NCBI GenBank assembly: GCA_965603015.1
Contig: CBFDBJ010000011.1
Location: 1 to 62,214, forward strand
Direction of reading: 5' to 3'
Length of the DNA stretch: 62,214 bases
From: JAUWTJ01 sp965603015
Lineage (GTDB): Bacteria > Pseudomonadota > Alphaproteobacteria > M2410
Shown here one piece after another: positions 18,157 through 26,401 of the stretch. How positions within the stretch are numbered: the stretch's first letter is position 1; each line of letters starts with the position of its first letter. The translations under genes were made by a program, and so were the position numbers. The notes under the pieces are model-generated. The model saw only the letters and a list, made by a program, of their open reading frames with translations. It was not told the origin of the DNA and did not search any database.

Positions 18157-19054
18157 GAGGCTCTCCTTTGGTAGCTTTGGGTCGCACGCCCAGAATATGA
18201 CATATGGCGTAAGCGAGATCAGCGCGGTTAAGCGTATAGAAGTGGAACATATCGATGCCGCGTTGGTAGAGCGCGGCGCACTGGTCAGCGGCAATGGTAG
18301 CGCCCACAAGCTGGCGGGTACGCAGATCATCGCCAATGCCTTCAAATCGGTATTGAAGCCAGTCCGGAATATCGGCGCCGCAGCCTGCTGCCATGCGCTT
18401 GTAACCCTCAAAATTCGTCACAGGCATAATGCCAGGTTCGACAGGAATTGTGATGCCAGCTGCTCTCACGCGGTCGAGATAACGCAGGAAGTTTTCCGGA
18501 TCGACGAAGAACTGGGAGATAGCGCGCGTTGCCCCGTTGTCAATTTTTCGCCGCAGATTATCGATATCGTCTTCCACATCGCGGCTGTCGGGGTGCTTTT
18601 CCGGATAGGCAGAAACCATCACCCCAAAATCGGCGATATCCCTGATGCCGCGCGCCAGTTCAGCCGCATTGGCGTAGCCGCCGGGATGGGCCTCATATTT
18701 CTGGTCGAGACCGCCGGGAGGATCGCCGCGCAGGGCCACAATGTCGCGAATGCCGGCGTCCCAATAAGAGCGGATAACCTCATCCACCTCTTCCTTTGTC
18801 GCGCCGACACAGGTCAGGTGAGCTGCCGGTTTGATATTGGTTTCGTCGTGGATACGCTTGACGGTTGCGTGCGTGCGGTCGCGGGTCGAGCCCCCTGCCC
18901 CATAGGTCACCGACATGAACTCAGGCGCGAGCGGCTCGAGACGCTTGATTGCCTCCCACAGTTTGGTCTCGCTCTCAGGCGTCTTGGGTGGAGAGAATTC
19001 AAACGAGACAGAAATGTCCCGATGATCGCGCTCAATCCAGTTCAATGGGCTCAT
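18149..19054 (-). CDS. metF: Methylenetetrahydrofolate reductase
   Basis: A 301-aa FAD-dependent TIM-barrel enzyme that reduces 5,10-methylene-THF to 5-methyl-THF, the methyl donor for the downstream synthase. Diagnostic segments are VSFEFSPPKT with the catalytic Glu (about residue 16), FMSVTYGAGGSTRDRT, HLTCVGATKEEV, IVALRGDPPGG, and ISQFFVDPENFLRYLD. The ATG at 19054 is used because it gives the usual MetF start; an in-frame start at 19096 lies inside the regulator gene. Only 4 bp separate it from that gene, and its end overlaps the homocysteine methyltransferase start. Confidence 0.93.
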   Translation of the reverse strand: MSPLNWIERDHRDISVSFEFSPPKTPESETKLWEAIKRLEPLAPEFMSVTYGAGGSTRDRTHATVKRIHDETNIKPAAHLTCVGATKEEVDEVIRSYWDAGIRDIVALRGDPPGGLDQKYEAHPGGYANAAELARGIRDIADFGVMVSAYPEKHPDSRDVEDDIDNLRRKIDNGATRAISQFFVDPENFLRYLDRVRAAGITIPVEPGIMPVTNFEGYKRMAAGCGADIPDWLQYRFEGIGDDLRTRQLVGATIAADQCAALYQRGIDMFHFYTLNRADLAYAICHILGVRPKATKGEPHA

Positions 19055-19058
19055 GGGT

Positions 19059-20057
19059 CTATACCTGCTGTCCGGGTTGAGCACTGGCTTGGGCAAGCCA
19101 GAGCGTTACTGTGAGTTTCCGACCGTTTTCGTCCGGAGGCGGAAGATGTGAAATCTTGATGTGATCGAGACCAGCTGCTTTACACCAGCCAGCCACTTCA
19201 GTATCGGAAAATCCGAGGCGGCGGTGAGAGTGTTCCTCGCGCAGTTCCTCCAGATTATGTGGCGCAAAATCGGCGATGAGAAGTTTTCCGGTCGGCTTCA
19301 GGGCTCTGACTGCCTCCGCAACAGCTGCAGCCGGGTCGGTCAGGTAATGCAGAACCAGATGAAGCGTGATGAGGTCCGCATTGTCCATATGGCCATTGGT
19401 GGCTCCAGATCCATTGGCAAAATCGAGGGCGAACAGGTCGCCCTGCCTGACCTGACAATGATCAAGGCCAGCGGCTTCAATTCTGCTGCGGGCAATTACC
19501 AGCATTTCATGGCTCAGATCGACACCGATCCCCTTTTCCGCTTGCGGTCCAAAAACTTCCAGCATCCGTCCGGTGCCGGTTCCTATATCAAGATAGTTCA
19601 CAACCCTGTCGTCGCCCACAAGCTGAAGCATTGTTTCTTCAACTTGCTGATCAGAGGTGTGCAGTGATCTTAGTTTTTCCCAGGCTCCGGCGGCATTTGC
19701 GAAGTAATTTGCCGCCTCCTCACGCCTGACTTCTTTTACGCTTTCAAGCCTTTCGAGGTCTCTGGCCATGGCCGGATCGTTGGCGTCAATGAAGGACAGG
19801 ACGGCTTCGGCAATATTGGGTGCACCGTCACGCGAGCGGGTCAGCCGATAGAAAACCCATGCCCCCTCCTGAAACCGTTCCAGCAAATCAGCATCGCAAA
19901 GCAGCTTCAGATGCCTTGATATGCGCGGCTGGCTTTGTCCGAGAACCCGTGTCAGTTCACTCACCGTGAGCTCGGTATGAGCCAGAACGACCAGCAATCT
20001 GAGCCGCGTGGGCTCTCCTGCCGCCTTCAAACCAGCTACGATGTGTTCCGAATTCAC
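19059..20057 (-). CDS. sahR: ArsR-type regulator fused to a SAM-methyltransferase fold (SahR-like)
   Basis: A 332-aa two-domain protein. Residues about 1-95 form an ArsR winged helix (GEPTRLRLLVVLAHTELTVSELTRVLG, recognition helix QPRISRHLKLL). Residues about 135-325 form a class I methyltransferase fold with LDIGTGTGRML as motif I, GVDLSHEML, and a helix after LHLVLHYLTDP. In proteobacteria such proteins act as SahR, sensing S-adenosylhomocysteine and repressing the SAM cycle. Heading metF, homocysteine methyltransferase and metH fits that role exactly. I chose GTG at 20057 because GGGAG lies 6 nt upstream; a TTG at 20081 is the alternative. An inverted repeat 39 bp before the start is the likely operator, giving autoregulation. 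Confidence 0.85.
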   Translation of the reverse strand: MNSEHIVAGLKAAGEPTRLRLLVVLAHTELTVSELTRVLGQSQPRISRHLKLLCDADLLERFQEGAWVFYRLTRSRDGAPNIAEAVLSFIDANDPAMARDLERLESVKEVRREEAANYFANAAGAWEKLRSLHTSDQQVEETMLQLVGDDRVVNYLDIGTGTGRMLEVFGPQAEKGIGVDLSHEMLVIARSRIEAAGLDHCQVRQGDLFALDFANGSGATNGHMDNADLITLHLVLHYLTDPAAAVAEAVRALKPTGKLLIADFAPHNLEELREEHSHRRLGFSDTEVAGWCKAAGLDHIKISHLPPPDENGRKLTVTLWLAQASAQPGQQV

Positions 20058-20095
20058 TGAAAGCTCCCGTTTCTTCAGCAATAGATTCTGCTAAT

Positions 20096-20117
20096 CATAT
20101 AAACATATCTTTATGTA
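20096..20117 (-). promoter_or_regulatory. Candidate SahR operator (ATAAA-N6-TTTAT)
   Basis: A perfect inverted repeat ATAAA (20099-20103), six central bases, and TTTAT (20110-20114), with nearly symmetrical flanks. It is 39 bp upstream of the chosen GTG of the ArsR-methyltransferase gene, in the only promoter region of the methionine operon. ArsR-family proteins bind AT-rich palindromes of this size. The link to this regulator is inferred from position. Confidence 0.55.
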
Positions 20118-20364
20118 GTTATTCAACGATTAAGATGAGAATCTCGGGATTGTGGGAAAACTGGCGTTTTGAGCCAAATCGGCAACAATCCCCAGGTTTT
20201 TTGCCGGCTGTCCTTTTATCCAGCGATCAAATTCTGGTTGAGCAAGATCAGCTATGATATTGGTCTGTTCGCGCGTTAACCTGTGAACAAGAGTCACGAT
20301 GTTAGAGGTTGCAGCGCGCACGAGCAGCGAGGCAATTGGGAAAAAAGTGGGGGTCTGCGAAAAT
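20118..20364. other. Divergent promoter region between the methionine operon and mlaA
   Basis: About 250 bp without a convincing gene. A GTTAACC lies at 20276-20282. The left part holds the methionine-operon promoter and operator, and the right part should hold the mlaA promoter. No riboswitch-like fold was recognised: in particular no SAM-II or SAM-V consensus could be confirmed by eye. Confidence 0.4.
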
Positions 20365-21306
20365 ATGAAGAAGATCCTCGACCATTACAATGTGGTTCTG
20401 CGGCACTGTGCTCTTGTCAGTGTCATCTTTTCACTTGGGGCCTGCGCCAGCATGAACGATCCGGATGACCCGGCGGCGCTTGCCCGTTATGAGGTCAACG
20501 ACCCGTTTGAAGAATGGAACCGGCCCCTCTTTGCTCTGAACATGCTCGCCGATGAGGTCGTCGTCAAACCGGTGGCCGTTGGCTACACCGCTGTTTTTCC
20601 AAAGCCTGTCAGGCGCTCCATTTCCAACTTCATGGACAATCTCACGTCCCCGACGACTTTTGCGAACGACCTGCTGCAGTTTGAGCTCGGCAGAGCGTCC
20701 GCGACGTTCACCCGCCTTTTGATCAATACAACCATTGGCGTGGGCGGCCTGTTCGACCCCGCGCGGCATATGGGGATTGAGGGACACAAGGAAGACTTCG
20801 GGCAGACGCTGGCTGTTTATGGTTTTGGCGAGGGGTTTTATTTCATGGCGCCCTTGCTCGGCCCCGCCCCGCCGCGCGACCTGTTCGGTCAACTTGTCGA
20901 TGCTGCGATTAATCCTCTGAACTATATAAAAGACGAAGATACCTGGATCATACGCACGAGCCTTTCCGCGTTTGACATGGTCAACGACCGCGCCGAGAAC
21001 ATAGAAACGATAGAAAATCTTGAGCGAACTTCGCTGGACTACTATGCGACGGTGCGCAGTATTTATCGGCAAGATCGGAATTCAGAAATCGCCAATGGGC
21101 GCGATTTTGACGATATGCCGGACTTTGAATTCGAGCTCGATGACGACTTCGATCTGGAAGAGGATTTCGACGCTGAGGAAGATGCGTTCAGTCTTGGAGA
21201 GGACGAGACAATGTTCGAACCAGAAGCCGACGAAGGCATGTTTGAACTGGGTGATGATGAATTTATGTTTAATACTGACCAGGAAGACACACCCTCAAGC
21301 CCTTGA
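20365..21306 (+). CDS. mlaA: MlaA/VacJ phospholipid-transport lipoprotein with acidic tail
   Basis: A 313-aa outer-membrane lipoprotein of the Mla pathway, which removes misplaced phospholipids from the outer leaflet. The lipobox SLGAC puts the acylated Cys at about residue 27. The MlaA core follows (NDPFEEWNRPLFALN, FMDNLTSPTTFANDLLQ, LINTTIGVGGLFDPA, GFGEGFYFMAPLLGP, LDYYATVRSIYRQDR). After about residue 245 there is an unusual strongly acidic tail of some 65 residues built from loosely repeated D/E-F-E units (for example DDDFDLEEDFDAEED, and MFEPEADEGMFELGDDEFMF). The ATG at 20365 gives a normal signal peptide; the in-frame start at 20299 adds 22 non-conserved residues. mlaC follows on the same strand. 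Confidence 0.88.
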   Translation: MKKILDHYNVVLRHCALVSVIFSLGACASMNDPDDPAALARYEVNDPFEEWNRPLFALNMLADEVVVKPVAVGYTAVFPKPVRRSISNFMDNLTSPTTFANDLLQFELGRASATFTRLLINTTIGVGGLFDPARHMGIEGHKEDFGQTLAVYGFGEGFYFMAPLLGPAPPRDLFGQLVDAAINPLNYIKDEDTWIIRTSLSAFDMVNDRAENIETIENLERTSLDYYATVRSIYRQDRNSEIANGRDFDDMPDFEFELDDDFDLEEDFDAEEDAFSLGEDETMFEPEADEGMFELGDDEFMFNTDQEDTPSSP

Positions 21307-21490
21307 TTTTTAAGCCCTTTGTTGCATCTCCAACAATGTGCTTCAGATACCCTCAATCCTAGCAGAATTATTAACCCGACATTGAGATACCGCCAATAAG
21401 CTCGCGGTAAATCGAATTGTGATGTCGGGATTGTTCTGTCTGTAACGTGGAACAACCCGCTCCTTGTACCCGGGACGCGTGAGGCCAGCT

Positions 21491-22162
21491 ATGTTAATTC
21501 AAGCACTGAGGAACCCTTTTCCCTCAATCCTGAAGACTGTATTTTCCAAGACATTCCTTTGCGGAATAATGGCGCTGGCGATCACCACGACGGCACAAGC
21601 CGCCGATGGCGACGCTGCTGCAATGGCCTACGTGCAACAAATGTCCGATAAGGGGTTTGAAATTCTCAATCAAGAGGACCTCGACGCCGGCCAAAAGGCC
21701 GAAGCCTTTCGCGGTCTGGTAAAAGCCTCCTTCGACTTTGAACGCATCGGCATGTTTGCGCTCTCAAAACACCGCCGCCGGGCAAGCCATGACGAGGTTA
21801 CAGCCTTTCTCCGCGTCTTTGAGAACTATGCCATTAACATCTATCAATCGCGGCTCGGAGAGTATTCCGGTGAACAGCTCGTTGTCACTGGCTCCACACT
21901 TCGCCGGGAATCAGAAAAAGCCAGGGAAGTGATTGTCCACAGCGAGGTTGCCTTCGCAGACGGGTCCGCACCCTGGGAAGTCAACTGGCGGGTCTTTGCC
22001 AGAGATGGCCACTATCAGGTTGTGGATGTTCAGGTTGTTGGCATCTGGATGGCTATGGAGCAGCGCGCCCAGTTTTCCTCGATCATTGCGCAGCAAAAAG
22101 GAAGTGTTGCTGCGCTTACGGAAATCCTGCAAAAGCATAGTGGTGCGACGGCTGATCTCTAG
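21491..22162 (+). CDS. mlaC: MlaC-type periplasmic phospholipid-binding protein
   Basis: A 223-aa Tol-pathway/Ttg2D family protein that shuttles phospholipid between MlaA and the inner-membrane MlaFEDB complex. It has a signal peptide (about 1-37, ending TTTAQA-ADGD), then the family core: FRGLVKASFDFERIGMFAL, FENYAINIYQSRLGEYSG, VDVQVVGIWMAMEQRAQFSSII. The ATG at 21491 follows GAGG at a 7-nt distance; an upstream TTG at 21464 is unlikely. The 184-bp gap from mlaA could carry a separate promoter. mlaFED is not in the window. Hairpin GCCGGAG / CTCCGGC follows directly after the stop and could attenuate transcription. Confidence 0.87.
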   Translation: MLIQALRNPFPSILKTVFSKTFLCGIMALAITTTAQAADGDAAAMAYVQQMSDKGFEILNQEDLDAGQKAEAFRGLVKASFDFERIGMFALSKHRRRASHDEVTAFLRVFENYAINIYQSRLGEYSGEQLVVTGSTLRRESEKAREVIVHSEVAFADGSAPWEVNWRVFARDGHYQVVDVQVVGIWMAMEQRAQFSSIIAQQKGSVAALTEILQKHSGATADL

Positions 22163-22195
22163 CTAGCCGGAGAATGCTCCGGCGGAGATATCTGA

Positions 22196-22217
22196 CCCTC
22201 GCGACAATGAGCGAGGG
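22196..22217 (+). promoter_or_regulatory. Hairpin covering the Shine-Dalgarno site of the hydrolase gene
   Basis: CCCTCGC (22196-22202) and GCGAGGG (22211-22217) form a perfect 7-bp stem with an 8-nt loop. The 3' arm contains the GAGGGA ribosome-binding sequence of the ATG at 22226. Translation could be limited when the hairpin forms. This is a structural observation only. Confidence 0.45.
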
Positions 22218-22225
22218 AGCGACCA

Positions 22226-22984
22226 ATGGCCATACTCAGCCGCGACGGCATTTCAATCTACTACGAAGTTCACGGGTCAGGTCAAACGGTCCTGCTTTCC
22301 AACGGTTTTTCCGGCTCGACCCAAACGTGGGCGGGACAGATTGGACCTCTGTCGGAAAAGTACCAGGTGATCGTCTGGGACATGCGCGGCCACGGGCAAA
22401 GTGATGCCCCGGATGACGCAAGCCTCTATACCCGCGACGCCACGATTGGCGACATTCTTGCCCTGCTTGAAGAGGTCAGCGCCAGCGAGGCTCATATCGG
22501 CGGGCATTCTCTTGGCGGCTATCTTTCTATTGAGGCCTACCGGCGTCATCCAGAGATCTTCAAATCCCTGCTGCTTCTCAATACCGGTCCTGGTTTCAGA
22601 AAGGACGAGGCCCGCGCCGGATGGAATGCGCAGTGCGAAAAGGATGCCGAGAAATTTGAAAAGCGACATGCGGAGCAAATGGCCCTGCCGGAAAACGAAC
22701 GCCGCAAGGGCAATCACCGCTCGCTTATGGGGGTGGCCCGTGCGGCGCGCGGCATTCTTCCCCAGGATGACGCGAAGGTCATCGAAACTTTGCCCAACAT
22801 TGCGGTCCCAGCTCTCGTCCTTGTCGGCGACCAGGATCACGCCTTCAAGAATGCCGCAGAATATATGAGCATCAAGATCCCCAAGGCGACAAGCGTTGTT
22901 ATCAAGGACGCCGGCCACAACGCATCCATGGATCAACCGAATGTTGTCACCGATGCGGTGCTGGAGTTTCTGGGCACGGTCTGA
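22226..22984 (+). CDS. Alpha/beta-fold hydrolase
   Basis: A 252-aa cytosolic hydrolase. It has an oxyanion region SNGFSGSTQTW (about 26-36), DMRGHGQSD, the nucleophile elbow GGHSLGGYLS (Ser about residue 94), catalytic Asp in GDQDHAF (about 199) and His in DAGHNASM (about 230). The size and spacing match the 3-oxoadipate enol-lactonase/BphD-like group of meta- and ortho-cleavage hydrolases, but that group also has many esterases, so the substrate is open. It starts 63 bp after mlaC and could be read from the same transcript, with its ribosome-binding site partly inside a hairpin. Confidence 0.85.
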   Translation: MAILSRDGISIYYEVHGSGQTVLLSNGFSGSTQTWAGQIGPLSEKYQVIVWDMRGHGQSDAPDDASLYTRDATIGDILALLEEVSASEAHIGGHSLGGYLSIEAYRRHPEIFKSLLLLNTGPGFRKDEARAGWNAQCEKDAEKFEKRHAEQMALPENERRKGNHRSLMGVARAARGILPQDDAKVIETLPNIAVPALVLVGDQDHAFKNAAEYMSIKIPKATSVVIKDAGHNASMDQPNVVTDAVLEFLGTV

Positions 22985-22999
22985 TCAGGATTTGCCTGA

Positions 23000-24676
23000 T
23001 CAGCGCGTGAACTTCTTGAACTTGATCCGGTGCGGAATTTCGGCGGCGGGGCCGAGGCGGCGTTTCTTGTCTTCCTCATAGTCCTCGAAGTTGCCCTCGA
23101 ACCACTCGACGTGGCTGTCGCCTTCAAAGGCCAGCATATGCGTGGCGATACGGTCGAGGAACCAGCGGTCGTGAGAGATGACGATGGCACATCCGGCAAA
23201 ATCACACAGGCCATCCTCGAGCGCGCGCAGTGTGTCCACGTCGAGGTCATTGGTCGGTTCATCCAGCAGCAGCAGGTTGGCGCCGGACTTCAGCATCTTG
23301 GCCAGATGCACTCGGTTGCGCTCGCCGCCGGAGAGCTGCTCCATCTTCTTTTGCTGATCGCCACCCTTGAAGTTGAAGTTCCCGACATAGGCGCGACTTG
23401 AAACCTCGCGGTTGCCCAGCTTTACGACATCCAGACCATCTGAAATTTCTTCCCAAACGGTCTTCTTGTCATCAAGGTCGTCACGGCTCTGGTCGACATA
23501 TCCCATGACCACAGTGTCACCGATTTTCAGCTCTCCTTCATCCGGCTTATCCTGTCCGGTCAGCATGCGGAACAGGGTGGTCTTGCCTGCACCGTTGGGG
23601 CCGATAACGCCCACAATACCGCCGGGTGGCAGTGTGAAATTGAGATCATCGATGAGCAGCGCATCGCCGAAGCCCTTCTTCAACCCGTTGGCCTCAACGA
23701 CATTACCGCCGAGGCGAGGCCCGGCCGGGATAACAATCTGGGCGTTCTTGATTTTTTCGCCCACGTCCTGATTAAGCAAGTCATCATAGGCGCTGATCCG
23801 CGCTTTGGACTTTGCCTGCCGGGCGCGCGGGCTTGCCTTGATCCACTCCACCTCGCGGTCGAGGGTTTTCTTACGTCCCTGATCGTCCCTGGCTTCCTGC
23901 TCCAGACGATTGGCCTTTTGGTCGAGCCAGCTGGAATAGTTTCCCTCCCAGGGAATTCCCTGCCCGCGATCAAGTTCCAGCACCCAGCCGGTGATGTTAT
24001 CCAAAAAATAGCGGTCATGGGTAACGATGATGACGGCGCCCTGATAGTCCTTCAGATAATGTTCAAGCCACGCAATGGACTCAGCGTCGAGATGGTTGGT
24101 TGGCTCATCGAGCAGGAGAAGGTCAGGAGCCTGAAGCAGAAGCTTGCACAAGGCTACTCGACGAGCTTCGCCCCCTGAAAGCTTGGTGACATCGGCGTCG
24201 CCTGGAGGACAGCGCAAGGCGTCCATGGCCATTTCAATTTTTGATTCCAGATCCCAGCCGTCGGCCGCATCAATCTTCTCCTGGATTTCAGCCTGTTCCG
24301 TAATGACGGCATTCATCTCGTCGTCGTCCATGGGCTCGGCAAACTTGAGCGAGATCTCCTCGAACCGGTCGAGCCACTCCTTCACCTCGCCGGCACCATC
24401 CAGCACATTGCCGAGCACATCCTTGTTCGGGTCAAGCTGAGGTTCCTGAGCGAGATATCCGACTTTCGCCCCCTCAGCGGGCCAGGCCTCGCCTTGAAAC
24501 TCCGCATCAAGCCCCGCCATGATCTTCAGCAGCGTCGATTTACCAGACCCGTTCACACCTACGACACCGATCTTGGCATCGGGAAAGAAACTGAGGTTGA
24601 TGTCCTTCAGGATCTGCTTGCCCCCTGTGAAGGTCTTCGAGAGGTGCTGCATATGATAAATGTACTGGGGAGCCAT
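23000..24676 (-). CDS. ettA: Energy-dependent translational throttle protein EttA (ABC-F)
   Basis: A 558-aa soluble ABC-F ATPase that binds the ribosomal E site and couples translation to the ATP/ADP ratio. Two nucleotide-binding domains are present: Walker A GVNGSGKST (about 40) and GPNGAGKTT (about 357), signatures LSGGEARRVALCKLL and LSGGERNRVHLAKML, Walker B LLLLDEPTNHLD and LLLLDEPTNDLD. The inter-domain linker and arm are of EttA type and the length matches E. coli EttA. The ATG at 24676 has AAGGAG upstream; the in-frame start at 24790 adds 38 non-conserved residues. It is convergent with the hydrolase gene. Confidence 0.92.
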   Translation of the reverse strand: MAPQYIYHMQHLSKTFTGGKQILKDINLSFFPDAKIGVVGVNGSGKSTLLKIMAGLDAEFQGEAWPAEGAKVGYLAQEPQLDPNKDVLGNVLDGAGEVKEWLDRFEEISLKFAEPMDDDEMNAVITEQAEIQEKIDAADGWDLESKIEMAMDALRCPPGDADVTKLSGGEARRVALCKLLLQAPDLLLLDEPTNHLDAESIAWLEHYLKDYQGAVIIVTHDRYFLDNITGWVLELDRGQGIPWEGNYSSWLDQKANRLEQEARDDQGRKKTLDREVEWIKASPRARQAKSKARISAYDDLLNQDVGEKIKNAQIVIPAGPRLGGNVVEANGLKKGFGDALLIDDLNFTLPPGGIVGVIGPNGAGKTTLFRMLTGQDKPDEGELKIGDTVVMGYVDQSRDDLDDKKTVWEEISDGLDVVKLGNREVSSRAYVGNFNFKGGDQQKKMEQLSGGERNRVHLAKMLKSGANLLLLDEPTNDLDVDTLRALEDGLCDFAGCAIVISHDRWFLDRIATHMLAFEGDSHVEWFEGNFEDYEEDKKRRLGPAAEIPHRIKFKKFTR

Positions 24677-24851
24677 GGGGGCTTGTTCTCCTTGAGGCAA
24701 TTGAACGCGCACTTCTATCGAATGTGCGGACACGATGCAAACGGCAACTAAACTGCCTGATTCTCCGGGACTTGCGACGGTATTAACCAAATTGAGAGCC
24801 CCTGTCAGATAGACTTGGCATCAGGTAAGTCCTTGCAAGGAAACACGTATT

Positions 24852-26321
24852 TTGAACCCCGCAGAAACCCACTTTGAACTGATTGTGATCGGCAGCGGTC
24901 CTGCGGGTCGCCGCGCGGCCGTGCAGGCTGCCAAGGCGCGCAAATCCGTGTTGGTGGTGGAGAAGGGCCAAAGGGTTGGCGGCGTCTCGGTTCACACCGG
25001 GACAATCCCCTCCAAGACGCTGCGCGAGACAGTTCTCAATCTGTCCGGCTGGCGCGAGCGCGGGTTTTACGGTCAATCGTGGCGCGCCAAGAATAATATC
25101 ACGGCTGATGATCTTTTGGACCGTCTCCATAAGACTTTGAACCACGAAGTTGAAATTCTCGAACACCAATTCGCACGCAATCAGGTCAAGACGTTCTGCG
25201 GTCAGGCGGCCTTTATCTCGCCGAACGCTATCGAAGTCGTTGATGAGCACTTGAATATCACGCATTTTACTGCGGACCGTTTCATCATTTGCGTCGGGAC
25301 ACGGCCCTGGCGGCCGGACTATATCCCGTTTGACGGGACCCGCGTTCTCGACAGCGACGAGATTCTCGGTTTGAAAACCTTGCCGCACTCTCTGACCGTT
25401 ATCGGCGCCGGTGTCATCGGAACAGAATATGCGACGATCTTCAGTGCACTGGATGTGACTGTCACGCTTGTCGATCCGGGCCGCGAAATCCTGCCCTTTG
25501 TTGATCGTGAGCTTATTGACGAGTTTGTCCATGAACTGCGGGACCGGGGCATTCAGATGCGTTTGGGCTGCGCGGTTGACAAGGTAGAAGTCACCCAGGG
25601 TGGCCAGGTCGTCACAACGCTTGCAAACAAGCGCTCAATCCGAACCGACATGGCGCTCTACGCGGCGGGTCGCACGGGATCGACCGCTGACCTCGGCCTG
25701 GAGAATTGCGGACTTGAAGCCATTGAACGCGGCAAGATTTCGGTTGACCCCATGACCTTTCAGACCAGCATCCCGCACATCTATGCGGTCGGCGATGTGA
25801 TCGGCTTTCCAAGTCTTGCCTCGACCTCCATGGAACAGGGCCGGATTGCAGCCTGTCACGCCTTCGGGATTGAAGCGCACGAGCCACCGGCGTTTTTCCC
25901 TTACGGCATCTATGCCGTTCCGGAAATCTCGACCATCGGCATGACAGAAGAAGAAGTGGTGGAGCGGAATATCCCTTATGAATGCGGCATTGCCCGGTTT
26001 CGCGAGACCTCTCGGGGCCACATCATGGGGCTCAAGTCCGGTTTCCTGAAAATGATCTTCTCACTGGAATCGCGGCGCCTTCTCGGCGTGCACATCGTCG
26101 GCGAGGGAGCCACCGAGCTCATCCATATTGGTCAGGCGGTGCTTAATCTCAAAGGTACTCTTGAGTATTTTGTTGAGAACACGTTCAATTATCCCACTCT
26201 GGCCGAGGGTTACAAGATCGCCGCGCTTGATGCCTGGAACCGGATGCCCAGGGAACAACCGAGCGCCGCGCCCCTGAAAAAACTTCAGGGCGAGCTTGAG
26301 GGCAAGAAATCCGCCGGCTAG
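24852..26321 (+). CDS. sthA: Soluble pyridine nucleotide transhydrogenase (TTG start)
   Basis: A 489-aa FAD flavoprotein of the disulfide-reductase fold that moves hydride between NADPH and NAD+. It has FAD motif GSGPAGRRAA at about 14, and HTGTIPSKTLRETV where the redox CxxxxC of lipoamide dehydrogenase is replaced, as in SthA. It also has the NAD motif GAGVIGTEYATI and the second FAD motif IYAVGDVIGFPSLAS. The C-terminal dimer domain lacks the catalytic His-Glu pair of the disulfide reductases, again as in SthA. The start is TTG, supported by AAGGAAA about 8 nt upstream and by the absence of any in-frame ATG before the conserved region. It is divergent from ettA. Confidence 0.9.
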   Translation: MNPAETHFELIVIGSGPAGRRAAVQAAKARKSVLVVEKGQRVGGVSVHTGTIPSKTLRETVLNLSGWRERGFYGQSWRAKNNITADDLLDRLHKTLNHEVEILEHQFARNQVKTFCGQAAFISPNAIEVVDEHLNITHFTADRFIICVGTRPWRPDYIPFDGTRVLDSDEILGLKTLPHSLTVIGAGVIGTEYATIFSALDVTVTLVDPGREILPFVDRELIDEFVHELRDRGIQMRLGCAVDKVEVTQGGQVVTTLANKRSIRTDMALYAAGRTGSTADLGLENCGLEAIERGKISVDPMTFQTSIPHIYAVGDVIGFPSLASTSMEQGRIAACHAFGIEAHEPPAFFPYGIYAVPEISTIGMTEEEVVERNIPYECGIARFRETSRGHIMGLKSGFLKMIFSLESRRLLGVHIVGEGATELIHIGQAVLNLKGTLEYFVENTFNYPTLAEGYKIAALDAWNRMPREQPSAAPLKKLQGELEGKKSAG

Positions 26322-26340
26322 TTTGCATCCTTTCCCGAGC

Positions 26341-26377
26341 GAAAAAGAAAAGAGCCCCGAAGTTTCCTTCGAGGCTC
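26341..26377 (-). terminator. Intrinsic terminator of the leftward thiolase gene
   Basis: On the minus strand GAGCCTCGAAG pairs with CTTCGGGGCTC (one mismatch) around a short loop, followed by TTTTCTTTTTC. It sits 25 bp after the thiolase stop and just beyond the sthA stop, so it could also slow plus-strand transcription, but only the minus strand has the T run. Confidence 0.8.
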
Positions 26378-26401
26378 CAATAATACCAGTCGTGTCGGAA
26401 T

